Shown here one piece after another: positions 37,857 to 52,566 of a stretch of DNA of 64,000 nt; the stretch's first letter is position 1; the number at the start of each line of letters is the position of its first letter. The stretch covers positions 24,980,876 to 25,044,875 of the forward strand of contig NC_092567.1 in assembly GCF_037975245.1 (NCBI RefSeq), in the 5' to 3' direction. The DNA is from Apostichopus japonicus (taxonomy: Eukaryota > Echinodermata > Holothuroidea > Aspidochirotida > Stichopodidae). The notes below the pieces were generated by a model, which did no database searches, had not been told where the DNA came from, and saw nothing but the letters and a program-made list of their open reading frames with translations. The position numbers and the translations under genes were made by a program.

Positions 37857-37930
37857 TAGAGGGCCTCGTGGAAGATTAGCTATTGCTAAACGAGCTACCC
37901 TCTTAAAATAAAATTTAAATAAAAATAAAT
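37857..37930 (+). mobile_element. Probable LINE 3' tail
   Basis: gagggcctcgtggaag, gattagctattgctaaacg and agctaccctcttaaaataaa form a hairpin followed by an AAATAAA-like tail, a layout shared by many CR1/RTE-like LINE 3' ends in marine invertebrates. No coding part is attached. Confidence 0.5.
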
Positions 37931-39477
37931 GAAAGAATATGTTCTTGAAATATGTATAACGTTTATGTAGTGTATCGCATGGATTACGTAGTGTATATGC
38001 AGGCTGCATCGGGATGACGTCAGCATCATAGAGAAAGGAAGAATTTGCTTTTAGATATTTCTGTGATTACTGAATATGCTAATGAAACAGAAAGCATTAC
38101 AGGCATCTGTTGCACGACACAAGGTGAAGCATGCTATAAAATGGATGAAGATTGTTTTTCATTTTCATACATTGAAGCAGCTCAAATCAAACTGTTCAAT
38201 GTGTAACTATTTGGAAGGCATTAAAAGAGATGTAGTAATTATAACATTGGAGACTATGTTTGTGCATTTCTAACATTCCTTCTTTGAAGGAGGGGGGAGG
38301 GGGCAGTACAAAACAGGCTCCATGGTAACGGTGGTAGGTAGCCTTATGGTATGACGTCATGCGTGAAGAAATACTAGTCTCGACCTGCACATCTGGTGAA
38401 AAGCCGAATGGCTCTCATTTGAGGATACTACACAACTTAAGCTCATTTTTTGCAAATTTCTTTTCTTTTACTTAGATGAGAATATCATGGTTTTGCTCCT
38501 AGATATTAAATCCACCTTACTTGAACCTGTCAAGAATCAAATCCACAGTATGTCATATTATATGATTTGATTGAATTTAATATTTCCTTAGAACAGTTAA
38601 TTGTTTGTGCCATTCTCCAATAATATGGGCCGTTAACGTTGAGTAAGTCTAGAATAAGTCCAGAGTGCAATGGCATATGAACTATAATCTTATTTAACAA
38701 AACATTTGGCGTTCAATGAACACGTCGATATCGCATCCGACTTTTTATCTGGAAATTACATGTAATGTATACGTCATAAATGGTTAACAGCAATTTTAAT
38801 GCATTTTTTGGCGAAATCATTTTATGTCAAAATTTTTATTGCTGAAAACAAAACCGCCCTAGACTGGTGTTTAAGTTTGATCTCGGTGGGGGTTTGCTAA
38901 ACTTGCCCGGAAATTTGCAATTTCCGGCCTTTAGGAACTGTCACTCTATACTTAATGTAGGTCTGTATGAGATATAATTCCATCATTATCATAATACTAA
39001 AAGGTTTTTTTTTCCCGTGTGTCTTAACGAGTCGTTGGGAAGGAAATATTATTTTGTTTAAACTCACTGATCATAGAACGAGCTTGACAATCCCTTTTCA
39101 GCCGAATTGTTAAAAAAATGTTATCAAAAGAGCCCCTTACATGGAAAGAGGACCAGTGTAAATTTACAGTCTTCGTGGAAATTACCGCATCTGGATGGAG
39201 GCCGATGAAAATCACAAATCTTTATGTTTCTATATAACTTCCACAAAGGACACACTTATACATTAATTAGTAAATGCTGCTTCCCCTGTGGCGTTTAAAA
39301 GCTGCTGGTTAGTTTACGTGATTGCCAAAATGTTGTGGTCAAAGCGAGAATTGAGGGTAAACTAAGAAATAAAATACATCGTTCTTGAGATAAATATGCT
39401 GAGTTCAAGAGAAGTCGAATAATGCAAAGGTAACGAATTCAAGTCATCATACATAGATAAACACGGAAACCCTAAAT
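37931..39477. other. Intergenic spacer
   Basis: AT-rich; short open frames only, with no family features. Nothing else recognised. Confidence 0.5.
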
Positions 39478-39838
39478 TTACCCCCCCCCCCCCCCCGACG
39501 AACCCCTGTGGATGTCAGAGTTGTCCACGAACCCCCAACTTTTCGAGAACACGATCTGAGTCATTATTATACTATAATACGCATAACAGCCTGTGTCTGT
39601 TTCATAATTCAGTTATTTATCACTTGTACGGTACGGTACTAATATGGCAACATATGCGTATGGAACGCGAAAAGAGTTTGTCGATAGGTACGATTTTTGT
39701 ACATCTCTTAATTATATCATACATCAGATTTTAGTTCAACAAAATGTACTCTACTTTTGACTTTCAGAAACGTCTCACGAACCCTCTGGGATGGACTCAC
39801 GCACCCTAGGGGTCCATGCACCCCAGTTAGGGAACCCC
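39478..39838 (-). mobile_element. Possible hAT-like MITE, one clear end
   Basis: From 39838 on the minus strand: CAGGGGTTCCCTAACTGGGG and then repeated GGGTTCGTG words. This is a typical hAT-like terminus, but the left border near the C-run at 39480 is not defined. Confidence 0.4.
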
Positions 39839-40585
39839 TGAATTACAGGTTTACCCTTCCTATTCCTGCAAAAGCCCAACACTATCTTATGTTTACCGCT
39901 ATTCTGTATTCTTGTAGAACTGCCCTCATTCGATATACGGGTACATATACAGACTTCTTTTTCAACATAGAGTGTCTGAGCGTCTAGAGCAAAAATTAGG
40001 TATTCATAAGTTGCTTGCCAAGGGTTGCTTTTGCCGTTTGGCGAGAATGAGAAAGCTATGTGGAGATAGGAGAATGACGTGCTAAGTGAATCATGAGCTT
40101 TGTGTTCGTTCACCGTCACAAGTATAAGAACTATGTGAAACGAAATGATTTTACATAATTTACTCAAAGTTGCGTTTCAATACAGCTGAACAAGGTTTGT
40201 GGAGGGAGGTGAACAAGGTGTGGGGAGTTAAGGAAGGAGGGGCGCCTTTCTTCCTTATAAAGCAGGACATTTTCTTGGTGAATTAACATATTTCAGAACA
40301 ATAATACTTTTTCTGAAAATGCTTAATCACAACGTGGCACTCCTCTCTATACTCGTCCTCTATTGCCCGCTTCACCCTAACCCCCTCTATCCCATCCACT
40401 GCCCGCTCCACCCTAACCCCCCTCGGCCCCTCTATACAACCCGCCCCACCATCAGCACAGCTACTCGTGTTTTTAGTTTCGTCAATAACAGGTCGCAGAT
40501 GTCTACAACAACTCTACTCTCCCCCACGCCATCACAACTCCAAACCCAGCACAGTCGCTTGCGTTCTCGCGTTTTGTCAATAATT
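39839..40585. other. Intergenic spacer
   Basis: C-rich duplicated block at 40365-40430 (cccgcttcaccctaaccccc twice, with variation). No gene recognised. Confidence 0.45.
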
Positions 40586-40690
40586 ACGGTGGCTTAATAG
40601 GGACATAAGGGGGAAAACTGTCCCCAAATCTTCAAATTTTGACTCTTTATCTCAATGTTTTTTCTTTCCTATGTCCCTATTAAGCCACCG
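40586..40690. mobile_element. Tc1/mariner-type MITE (TA flanks), copy 2
   Basis: Ends CGGTGGCTTAATAGGGACAT and TGTCCCTATTAAGCCACCG are almost perfect inverted repeats bordered by TA. 105 bp, a deleted relative of 24309-24472. Confidence 0.8.
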
Positions 40691-40692
40691 TA

Positions 40693-42550
<1,858 letters not shown>

Positions 42551-42552
42551 AT

Positions 42553-43750
42553 TGCAATTTCAGTAATGCTGATACGCAATAACATGTGCAGATATGTAGT
42601 AAATTATTGCAGACATGTAAACCCAAATAACAATAAAGAGTTCTTCATGAATTGTGCAGATATGTAGTAATATTACGGCAGAAATGTAAACCCAAATAAC
42701 AATAAAGAGTTCTTCATGGTTTGTACAGATATGTACTAAATTATTGCAGACACGTAAACCCAAATAACAATAAAGAGTTCTTCATGGTTTGTGCAGATAT
42801 GTAGTAATATTACTGCAGAAATGTTAACCCAAATAACAATAAAGAGTTCTTCATGAATTGTGCAGATATGTAGTAAATTATTGCAGACATGAAAACCCAA
42901 ATAACAATAAAGAGTTCTTCATGAATGGTGCAGATATGTAGTAATATTACGGCAGAAATGTAAACCCAAATAACAATAAAGAGTTCTTCATGGTTTGTGC
43001 AGATATGTAGTAAATTATTGCAGACATGAAAACCCAAATAACAATACAGAGTTCTTCATGAATTGTGCAGATATGTAGTAATATTACGGCAGAAATGTAA
43101 ACCCAAATAACAATAAAGAGTTCTTCATGGTTTGTGCAGATATGTAGTAAATTATTGCAGACATGAAAACCCAAATAACAATACAGAGTTCTTCATGAAT
43201 TGTGCAGATATGTAGTAATATTACGGCAGAAATGTAAACCCAAATAACAATAAAGAGTTCTTCATGGTTTGTGCAGATATGTAGAAAATTATTAGAGACA
43301 TGTAAACCCAAATAACAATAAAGAGTTCTTCATGGTTTGTGCAGGTATGTAGTAAATTATTGCAGACATGAAAACCCAAATAACAATAAAGAGTTCTTTA
43401 TGGTTTGTGCAGATATGTAGTAATATTACTGTAGACATGTAAACCCAAATAACAATAAAGAGTTCTTCATGGTTTGTGCAGATATGTAGTAATATTACGG
43501 CAGAAATGTAAACCCAAATAACAATAAAGAGTTCTTCATGGTTTGTGCAGGTATGTAGTAAATTATTGCAGACATGAAAACCCAAATAACAATAAAGAGT
43601 TCTTTATGGTTTGTGCAGATATGTAGTAATATTACTGTAGACATGTAAACCCAAATAACAATAAAGAGTTCTTCATGGTTTGTGCAGATATGTAGTAAAT
43701 TATTGCAGACATGAAAACCCAAATAACAATAAAGAGTTCTTCATGGTTTG
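42553..43750. repeat. 68/69-bp tandem array with 137-bp dimers
   Basis: About 17 copies sharing cccaaataacaataaagag, ttcttcatgg and tgcagatatgtagtaa. One monomer (68 bp) ends ttattgcagacatgaaaa; the other (69 bp) ends attacggcagaaatgtaaa. They alternate over much of the array. Repeated minus-strand open frames of 67-97 codons result from the period and are not genes. Confidence 0.95.
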
Positions 43751-46340
43751 TATTTATAGAAGGGTCTCAATAAATTCTTCAAACTACAAGAAAAGTCTGT
43801 TAACGTTCTAAATTAATACCAACACGTTGCATATATACCACTATAGGCCAATATTTACAGTACAACCCTCGTTTGCATAATAAATTCTAGTTTGTCTGAC
43901 ATTGTTTTACTCATTATCTACGTAAGCCAGCTTTTAACACACTTTTCAGCGAGACGAAATTCTTCGTATTATGGCGTTTGTATGCATATACAGAACTTGA
44001 CATGGTCTACTTTAGGTGCATACTACAGATGCTAGGAGGAGGGGGAAGGGGGATACGGAAGGGGGGAGATGGAGGGGCAAGACGGAGGGGGAGAGGGTGC
44101 ATGTGGAATATACGACATTGTTTTTTTTTTTTTATTATCGTTGTACATCTGCTGGGTTACCCTTTTGAGTAAATATTTTGAAACAATAAAGATAATATAG
44201 GTTTAACTTGTTTGCGTGCCTAAAGGTGCAAGGGAAGCAGAAATAATTGATTCTCTGAAAACTAAAACGAAGACATGCTTTGTCGTGCAGTCTGGTTAGG
44301 ATTTGAACTATGTAAATTTATTCACAAAGTTAGGTTCTAGACAAGATTGAATCTTGAGCGAGGCACTTTACAACACCTGGGTGACATTTGAAAACCGAGA
44401 AAATCAGAAAAAACTGAATGGCAAATGGAGCTAGTTGTATAAGTTGCGATGTTACATCTTTGCATCATTAAGGATATACACTTCGAAACAAATTGTATGT
44501 GCATTCGCTATATGCCTCCAAGTTGGACAAATGGGGGGGGGGGGGGTCAGAGGGGGAGGCAAACCCAAGGCAAGAGGCCAATTTGGGGGCCCGGTAGACT
44601 ATGAATACATTGTATATATAGTATAGTGTATACTTATTTACATAACATACTTTAGGAAATCTGAATTGTGCAAATATGGGACGCGGTTAAAAAAAATGGC
44701 CCCTGGCCCTCGGCGCCTCTGTTTGTGTGCTTCAACAAATAGCATGACTAACTGACCTGGTTCTCGGCGCCTCTGTTTGTATGTTATACAACTAAATAAC
44801 ATAACTAACTGTGAATGTCACCAGCAATCGGTTAGTCTGGTAACTTAGTAACTGCCGACCTTGGGAGCCAGGGAAAATATTAAGATCTCCCTTCGCACGA
44901 AACAATCCACTAGTTACGGAAGTGGAAAACATGAAATCTGAATGAAGACTGGATGCTGTGTTTAAAGCTAAACGCATTGTTTAATTACGAAGCGAACTTA
45001 CACATGAAACACTGAGCATATATCACTTTGAGACTTATTGTAGTGAAAAAAGGGGGCTGGGGGAGGGGCGGGGAGGGGATATGTTGATGGTACGACACAG
45101 GGGGCCAATATGGCTATTGTCTTGATCAATAATATAGCTTTGGACATATGCAAACATTGGAGTGTTATAACATGTTAACAATTCAAGAAACATTTGAAAA
45201 CATTTTGCAGTGATTGGCTTTCATACATTTTGTGCTCTGTTGTTTATGATGAACCAGAAAGAACAATTTAATGTTAGTTTATTTAGAAATTTTACAAAAC
45301 AGTGGATGAATATTAATATTTAGACCTGGAATAATATACAGACGTCATCATTCTTTGAAGCTTCAAAGATACATTTAGCATTCTCAAAAAGTGAATATAG
45401 TTTGAAATGGAAATAAATAAATAATGAAGAAACATAACTAGCGGTGAAATGATCTTCTTTATGTTGTTGTACTATACCTAACCGTTTCAGAACAGCTCGG
45501 AAGTTTTCAATATGCGACCAGCAGGCCAATCCGGTCCACGAGATACTTATAAAGCTAATACGCTACGTTTAACTCCACCAGGAAGATTTTAATTTCTCTT
45601 ATAACTTAATATTTGCTCTGTAGCACTCGTAGGAATTTAATTGATTAATACCGTAATATCCCATGACACTAAATTCCACTTTATGTCACCCTTGGAAGAC
45701 TAAGTACTGTATGTTAATGCAAGGAATAACTCTCTGCTTAATGCTAGAAGTCAAGGTCGTTGGTTTCTCTGAAGGAGGTATTAGATTTCAATTGTGTTGT
45801 ATATGAGAAAATGAAACATCACACCACATCCAAGGATGCCAAAGTTTTAAGTCCATCAAATCAGCTATCAGTTTTCAACAAGACATAGAAACAATAAGTA
45901 CTTACGATCGAACTCCTCAAGGCTACCCAGAAAGATCAAATTTTACAAATGCAAAAAAAATATATAAAAAAACCCCGAATATAATCGTGATTTGAATAAT
46001 GACCATAAACGGGTCGTTATTCTATAAGCTGATTCGTACTTACGACATGAGACGTTTGTTTATTTTTTATTTTTTTTGACAGATACAATTATGCATGGGA
46101 GGAGATGGAGAGCATGGAGGGGATTGGAGGGGATGGAGGGGACTGGAGGAGATTGGGGGGGGGGGGGGTGGAGGGAAGGTACTTCACACTGCAGTATGCA
46201 ACATGATGCCCAGTCTGTATTTTGGAAGTATAACTAGCACCATATACGGTAAGAAGACTGAAAATGGAAATGTCACAATACGGATAGGTAAGAATGTAAA
46301 ATGTCAATATATTGATATGCAAGTATATGGAAATGTAACG
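43751..46340. other. Intergenic spacer with G-rich tracts
   Basis: G-rich strand segments at 44036-44100, 44533-44590, 45048-45078 and 46096-46175 (the last a ggatggaggggattggag-type repeat). A gccctcggcgcctctgtttg block is duplicated at 44706 and 44763. No exon seen. Confidence 0.5.
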
Positions 46341-46860
46341 AGATGAAAAAATGTAACTAAATATGATGATTTATCTGTAATACATGTAACTATATAGGCC
46401 TAGACGTGTTACTATAGAATGTAACTAAATGTATGAAGAAATGCAGCAATATGGAGATGTAACTATACATCAATCCGTTACTGCATGGATATTTAACAAC
46501 ATGAAAAATGTGACTAAATGTAAGAAGATGAAAAATGTAACTATATATGGAAATGCAGTTAGATTGTGATGTAACTACATTGACATGTTACTGTATTGAT
46601 ATTTAACAACATAAAATGTAACTAAATGTAAGAAGATGAAATATATTACTAAACATGGATATTTATCTACATTGAATTGTTACTATATGAACGTGTTACT
46701 ATACTGAGAGATTAATATATATGGATATTTAACCACATAAAATAGGTTACTAAATATGACTTTAACCGTATGAAAATGTTACTATATTGGAAATCCTATA
46801 CTTAATGGAACTGTTCTTGTATGGAAATGATGTTTCTTAGCGATGCCACATTACATGGAA
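46340..46860. repeat. Degenerate AT-rich repeat
   Basis: Loosely repeated phrases such as aaatgtaactaaatgtaaga, atggatatttaacaacat and tgttactatat recur about every 30-60 bp. This is an old, diverged tandem array. Confidence 0.6.
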
Positions 46861-47686
46861 ATTTCACTCTATTTGGGACCTCTTCCGATTCTCAACATTG
46901 ACTCCATCAGACGCTTTCCCGTATCAGTATATTCACATGGAACACGCGAATTGGTGAAGTTCTTTTTCCTTTTAATTTTTTTAACTTCATTATTTGTTAG
47001 TTCATTAAATCTTTATTAACTTCTTCATTCTTCAAAATCTTCATTATCAATTCAAAATCTTCATTAAATTTTCATTAACTTCATAAAATTCATTATTTGT
47101 AATGATAATTGACAATAGTCTAACTAATGAAGTTAATGGATTATTAATGAAGAAATAAAGAAAGAAGATAACTAATGAAGTTAATGGATTATTAAGCATA
47201 GCAGCACCAATCAATTTATCGAATTCACATCCAGTGTGCCTGAAGCGAATTGTATTTACTAATGGCACTTTCCCTGGAAGTATTCACAAGACATTCAAAC
47301 AAAACACTTATCCTTTAAGACGCCAAAGACTTAGTATAAAAGACAAGCACGTCTTGCAGAGACAAAACGTAGGACAAACGTTTATTACACACAACAAAAC
47401 CTAGCTCAGATTAAGGAGTACAATTTACACTTTAAATTAAAGAAAGGATAGCAGGAATTTAAAGGTACTTAATGAAAATAACTGAGAGGATGTTAATTTA
47501 ATCCATGCACTTGCAACTTAGGATTTATCTTTATGAGGTAAATATAGCGCGTATGTAAGCGTCAGTGGAATATCACTCTGATGGCTTTTTCAAACAGTCG
47601 GATCATTTTGCACAATATTTTGCAATAGTTTGATCTATCGATATCGATGTTTTCATTCATATTATTAGGATTATAATGTATGTATG
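46861..47686. other. Intergenic spacer
   Basis: Includes a local direct repeat ctaatgaagttaatggatta at 47122 and 47171 and several ttcattaa words; no gene. Confidence 0.45.
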
Positions 47687-48274
47687 TATGTATGTATTTT
47701 AGATCCTCAAACAAGCAGGAACTCGCGAAGAAGCTATCATTGGCTTATCAAAGCCGCAAGCTGACCGAAGTCAGTCTCTTAGATTCATATTGAACGTCCA
47801 TGATTATGAATTGTCAATTGTCAACAACTCTGTAACTGTACGACATACATTGTATGTATGGATGTATGTATGTATGTATGAATGTATTTTAGATCCTCAA
47901 AAAAGCAGGAACTCGCGAAGAAGCTATCATTGGCTTATCAAAGCCGCAAGCTGACCGAAGTCAGTCTCTTAGATTCATATTGAACGTCCATGATTATGAA
48001 TTGTCAATTGTCAACAACTCTGTAACTGCACATTGTATGTATGTATGTATGTTTTTTCGATCCTCCTGCAATCAGGAACTCGCGAAGAAGCCTCATTGGC
48101 TTATCAAAGCCGCACGCTGACCGAAGTCAGTCTCTTAGATTTACATTTAATGTCCATGATTATTAATTGTCAACAACTCTGTAACTGGACGACATACATT
48201 AATCTTGGAGTGACTCGAACTTATGAATGTAAGGCACCGGCGTTAACCACTGAGCTAACACTCCTTGATCGATC
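47687..48274 (-). mobile_element. SINE with tRNA-like head and three tandem body copies
   Basis: On the minus strand from 48274: GGAGTGTTAGCTCAGTGG (A box) and AGTTCGAGTCACTCC (B-box-like), then a ~150-bp body. The body (gaactcgcgaagaagc, ttggcttatcaaagccgc, ctgaccgaagtcagtctct) occurs three times, at about 47702, 47892 and 48059, separated by (TATG)n. Only the copy next to 48274 has the tRNA-like head. Confidence 0.75.
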
Positions 48275-49341
48275 GATACAATATCTTGCAGATGCCTTTC
48301 TTTTCTATTGGAATTGTTGTTTTCTGGTCAGGTATAACAAACGATAAATAAGTAAGTAACAGCTGCAAGCGATTGAGTTCGCGTTTTGCCCAATTTTCGG
48401 TCGACGCTACTATAACTAGAGCAACTAGACTGCAGAATCTCAACTACTGATGTGCTGGTATTTTGATGCACAGTGTAACAGTTAAGACAGGTATTGTCAC
48501 GTACTGTTTACGGTGCAAGTTATTTTAAGGCATGTTCGTTACATGTTCCTTAACAGATATTTTCATGCACAGAGCGTAAGTTACAACAGCGAATACAAAA
48601 TACCGCAGAATGACTGAAGGACAGTTAAAGTTAATTCCAACAAATAGAACTCACTTTCAAAGAGCACTTTCTGCCGACTGCCAAAGGAACTATAAACTTG
48701 CTATAATAATTATTGTATTATAAATCAATGTGGGGAGGGATGCCTCTTTCGAGCAACAATTTTCTTTCAAGAAGTGTAATCCAAACTGTATGGGCCTTCG
48801 CAGCTTCATGGTCAAGTCGTGGGATTATGACCTCCATGGTCAAATGTAGGCTTTTCTGCAAGGTATGGAATAAGTCAGGCACTTACAGTCTAGCAGTATC
48901 AATGTCATATTAACACAGTCTGTTACATAAGTATTCAGTCTAATCTGTAGGTTTATACAATGCTCATGCAGCTGTAATTAATACTACTATGTATACACGG
49001 CATCCGTTGTTAACCTCTTCACTAGCTATGTTTGACATCATATTAGAAGCTCAGCAAACATGTAAGGTGGTTGATGTAAAAAAGTGATTGGCATTTAGAT
49101 TCAACCTTGTATGAGAAATGGGTGTTTCATGCACTAAAATAAAGGAAATTATGTTATCTTTGATATTGTAATCACAGTACAAATCAAACTTCGGCACTTG
49201 TTTAAAATTGGGAACTTTGTTTTTCATAAAAACCCAGTTTGAAAGCAACTTGTTGCGTTTCTGTGTCCGTACCATTTAAGCGTTTGATAGTTATTGTATT
49301 TTAAACCTTAACATCTTGAGGAAGTAGGTTGCTAACTATTA
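48275..49341. other. Intergenic spacer
   Basis: No gene or repeat family recognised. Confidence 0.45.
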
Positions 49342-49349
49342 AACTGAGA

Positions 49350-50074
49350 CATATGCGTAGGAGGCGGGGGGGGGGCTGCGGGCTACAGCCCCCCAACCAA
49401 ATACTTTTTTGTGAAAATTCGGGCAATATACTGAGAATTTTTCGGGCACCTACTGAAAGAAAAATAAATTGCAATGTGTTTTTCAATGGTTAAACATATA
49501 TTCATTCATACTTAGTAAAGATTCCTAAATCTATTGGTCCATTCAGGTCAGCTGACCGTGGTTAATCCTGTGAGTAACGCACGGTAAAATTACGGGGCAT
49601 CACTTTAATAAATCTTTGGTTATATGTAACCAAAAATGTTTTGTTTTATGATTTTTCCCCCACACAAATGGTAGTGCATGAATGAACGGGGTTAATCAAC
49701 GGTCTAGCGTGCGTTACTCACATGATTAATGCACTCCGGGTGTTACTGCTATCGCTGGATGCACTCGGGCTCCGCCCTCGTACATCGCTTGCATTATCCC
49801 CCGATCGTGCATTAATCCTGTGAGTAACGCACGCTAGACCGTTGATTAAACCCTTATTATTATTATCATTATCATTGTTATTGTAACGACTTCCCGAAAA
49901 ATTATAACCAATACGGCCAACACGGCAAATAATTGTATGTAATTGGCATGCGATGTAATAACCGATGCATGCCAGTACATTAACATGTTGAATTTGGATA
50001 TATTTTACGGGCATGTCGTTACAGCCCCCCCCCCAAAAAAAAAACAACAAACAAATTGGGCTCCTACGCCTATG
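49350..50074. mobile_element. hAT-like element with perfect 8-bp target duplication
   Basis: aactgaga flanks both sides (49342-49349 and 50075-50082). Ends CATATGCGTAGGAG and CTCCTACGCCTATG are inverted with one mismatch. 725 bp without transposase. It contains a foldback segment (49688-49853) and a (TTA)n stretch near 49855-49880. Confidence 0.87.
49688..49853. repeat. Foldback inverted repeat
   Basis: Arms of about 45 bp (ggttaatcaacggtctagcg and the following gtgcgttactcaca; mirrored at 49807-49853) enclose a ~75-bp loop. A related half-arm occurs at 49560-49585. It is probably a MITE nested in the 49350-50074 element. Confidence 0.8.
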
Positions 50075-50082
50075 AACTGAGA

Positions 50083-51008
50083 TCAGCGTCCAGCCTTAGC
50101 CTATACCACATTCTTAGTCAGACTTCTAGCCTGAGTACAATAGCATGGGTATACTATAGTAATAGTGTACTTCCCCCTTGTTATGAGTACGAGGATAAAG
50201 CTCTTAGCGGTAGTTTACATGGAGTACGGTTACCTTATCTTGTATAGTATACCTATACTAGATTTCCCACAGAAAGATCACGAGTACAAATCCAAGATAC
50301 CGAGTACACGTAACACAATAGTACACAAACGGACTAACTTGTACATAGCAGAGGTATACGTCTATATTGCATATTAGAATTTAGGCTAAAACCAGTCGTT
50401 TTATTGACTATTGACAAAACGTTACCCATACAACCGAAGCGCATAGGTGTCACCACAACAAAGAAGAATGAGAGGTTTCTTCCCTTCACGAGTAATCACG
50501 GTTCAGTTGGTAACTATTTCAAAACCACGTTTAGACAAACAAAACCAAAATTTGCTATATACACGTTGAAACTAGTAAAACAAGAACTAACGTATAAAAT
50601 CGCCCTTTCCTTTACAAACCTTTTTTTGTTGTTGATAGATGTGAAGCTAACCGATGATTTATACACATTGGGTAAATGTCAACACAAATTAAATGTAATC
50701 GTTGTATTTTGACGTATCACCGAATTACAACTAATGACATCCGTTGATGTCTGAAACGTTTGTCAAAATCTATCAGGTAAGTCCTCATTTCAATTTCAAT
50801 GAAAAGATTAAATCTGGTTAATATCGCGGAAGTCATACATGTAATGACCATCAAGGTGACTGGACTAGACTAAGTAGTATCCGTTCCCTGCTTCGTTAGC
50901 AACCTTGATTAATGCTGACGTTCGCACGGCAACACGACAGGCTGTTCGATGCTGTGATGTCTTGTTCATGAGGCCTTGTGCGATCATTGTGCTTGTAGTT
51001 TCTTTATA
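50083..51008. other. Intergenic spacer
   Basis: Open frames at 50056-50712 show no family motif. Nothing else recognised. Confidence 0.45.
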
Positions 51009-51786
51009 CTGGTCAGGGGCGGATCCAGGATTTTGAGAAAGGGGGGGCCGACATCCCGATGGTAGCACTTTAGTGATCTGCGTCCTGGGGGAGGGGTCTA
51101 GGGGGAGGGGTTGTCCCCTCCCCCTTGAAAATTTTTGGTTAATTGTGAGTGCTTAGATGCAAAATGGTGAAACATTTCGCCAAAAAGTAGAAAAACCAGA
51201 AACGTTGCAGACACGCTTTTTTGTGCACATATTTTTTCTCGATAGACACATATTTAACAACGCTCAACAGTGCATGTACAATGGATACACTATTATTGCG
51301 TCGATTCGTTTTTTCTTTTGCCCGAAAATTATGGCACCAGATTCACCCCAAGAAAAAACATAAAACAAGATATATTCAATGAGATAATTATGATATACTT
51401 ATTAATGAAAGGGGGTGTAGGCGGTTTTACACTATCTAACGCAACGTAGTCGCCAAGAACCTGAAGTATTTTTAAGGGAGGGCCCGATAATAAGCGGAAA
51501 CGGATCACCAACCGAAAAAATATAGGAATTTGTGGACTATTCTTGCTTCCTATTGTATTAAAACAAAGCACCTATGTGAAAGACACAAATCACATTCTGA
51601 AAATTGTGGAAGCCACCCCATTACTAAAAGCAGTAGTACTTGCTACACTCGATGTCGTCGCCATGTAGGCCTATACCAATACTCCCCAAGAGGAGGCATT
51701 AGATATATGTCAAGAAGTCTATGAAAAGGCGGAAAAAAGCGAATATGGAATCAATAAAATATCTTCCATATCCATGCGCAAACTAA

Positions 51787-52566
51787 TTGAACTTATTTTT
51801 AACAAGAAACTGTTTCGAGTTCAATAACCAATTCTATCTACAAAAGATCGGTTGCGCCATGGGTAGCCAAGCCTCTCCGGAAATCTGTGATATCGTCATG
51901 CATAGACTGGAAAATCAGATTTTACCGACAGATAATAAAATCTTAAAATGGCTCCGCTATAGAGATGAAATTCTATTGCTTTACGACGGTTCACCTTAGG
52001 AACTTGAACAACTAGTAAACAGGTTGAATGAAATTCACCGCTTCTTAAAGTTTACGGTAGAAATATTACACACCGAGGTAACATACCTAGATTTGAAAAT
52101 CTTCAAAGGTCCAAGGTTTGAAACCAATGGGTTATTAGACACCAAAGTCTACACCAAACCCACGGAAACCTTCCAATACCTCGACAGAAACTCTGCACAC
52201 CCACTTGCCACTTTTAAAGGCTTCATTAAAGGGGAAGTCTTACGATACGCACGTCTATGTAACAATGAGACTGATTTCTTACAGAAAAAGAATGCGTTCA
52301 CAGAGAAACTGTTACTCCGTAACTATAAGAAAGGGGAAATTGCCTCAGCCATGAAAGGCATAAAATTTGAACACCGTGGGCAATACCTCACTACCAAACC
52401 TAAACAAAAGGAACCACCAATGGGTGTTCAAGCTTACCTATACACCCCACATCAAAACCACGCATTTGAAAAATGTACTTTTGAAACATTGGCACTTAAT
52501 CTCGCGACACGCGGACAGGGGCGTAGCGAATTTTTTTTTGTTGGGGGGGGGGTGTGGAGGATTTGA
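51787..52566 (+). pseudogene. Penelope-like reverse transcriptase, broken
   Basis: Two consecutive open segments (51787-51999 and 52024-52515) carry RT palm motifs (AMGSQASPEICDI, LRYRDEILLLYDG) and the downstream thumb region with YLDRNSAHP and FIKGEVLRYARLC. The active-site doublet is DE where active enzymes have DD, and a stop separates the segments. The remaining C-terminal part (KRAQNLKDLLV) resumes beyond the inserted MITE at about 53408-53567. Confidence 0.8.

Noticed and set aside
39775-40167. A 130-residue minus-strand protein
   Set aside because: Its C-terminal part is read through a hAT-like terminus, and the rest has no recognisable feature.
42560-43722. A cluster of similar 67-97-residue membrane-like proteins on the minus strand
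   Set aside because: They are reading frames through the 68/69-bp tandem array, offset by 137 bp from one another.
48190-48274. Genuine tRNA gene on the minus strand
   Set aside because: A- and B-box-like sequences exist, but the spacing and the arm pairing are poor and it is joined to a repeated SINE body.
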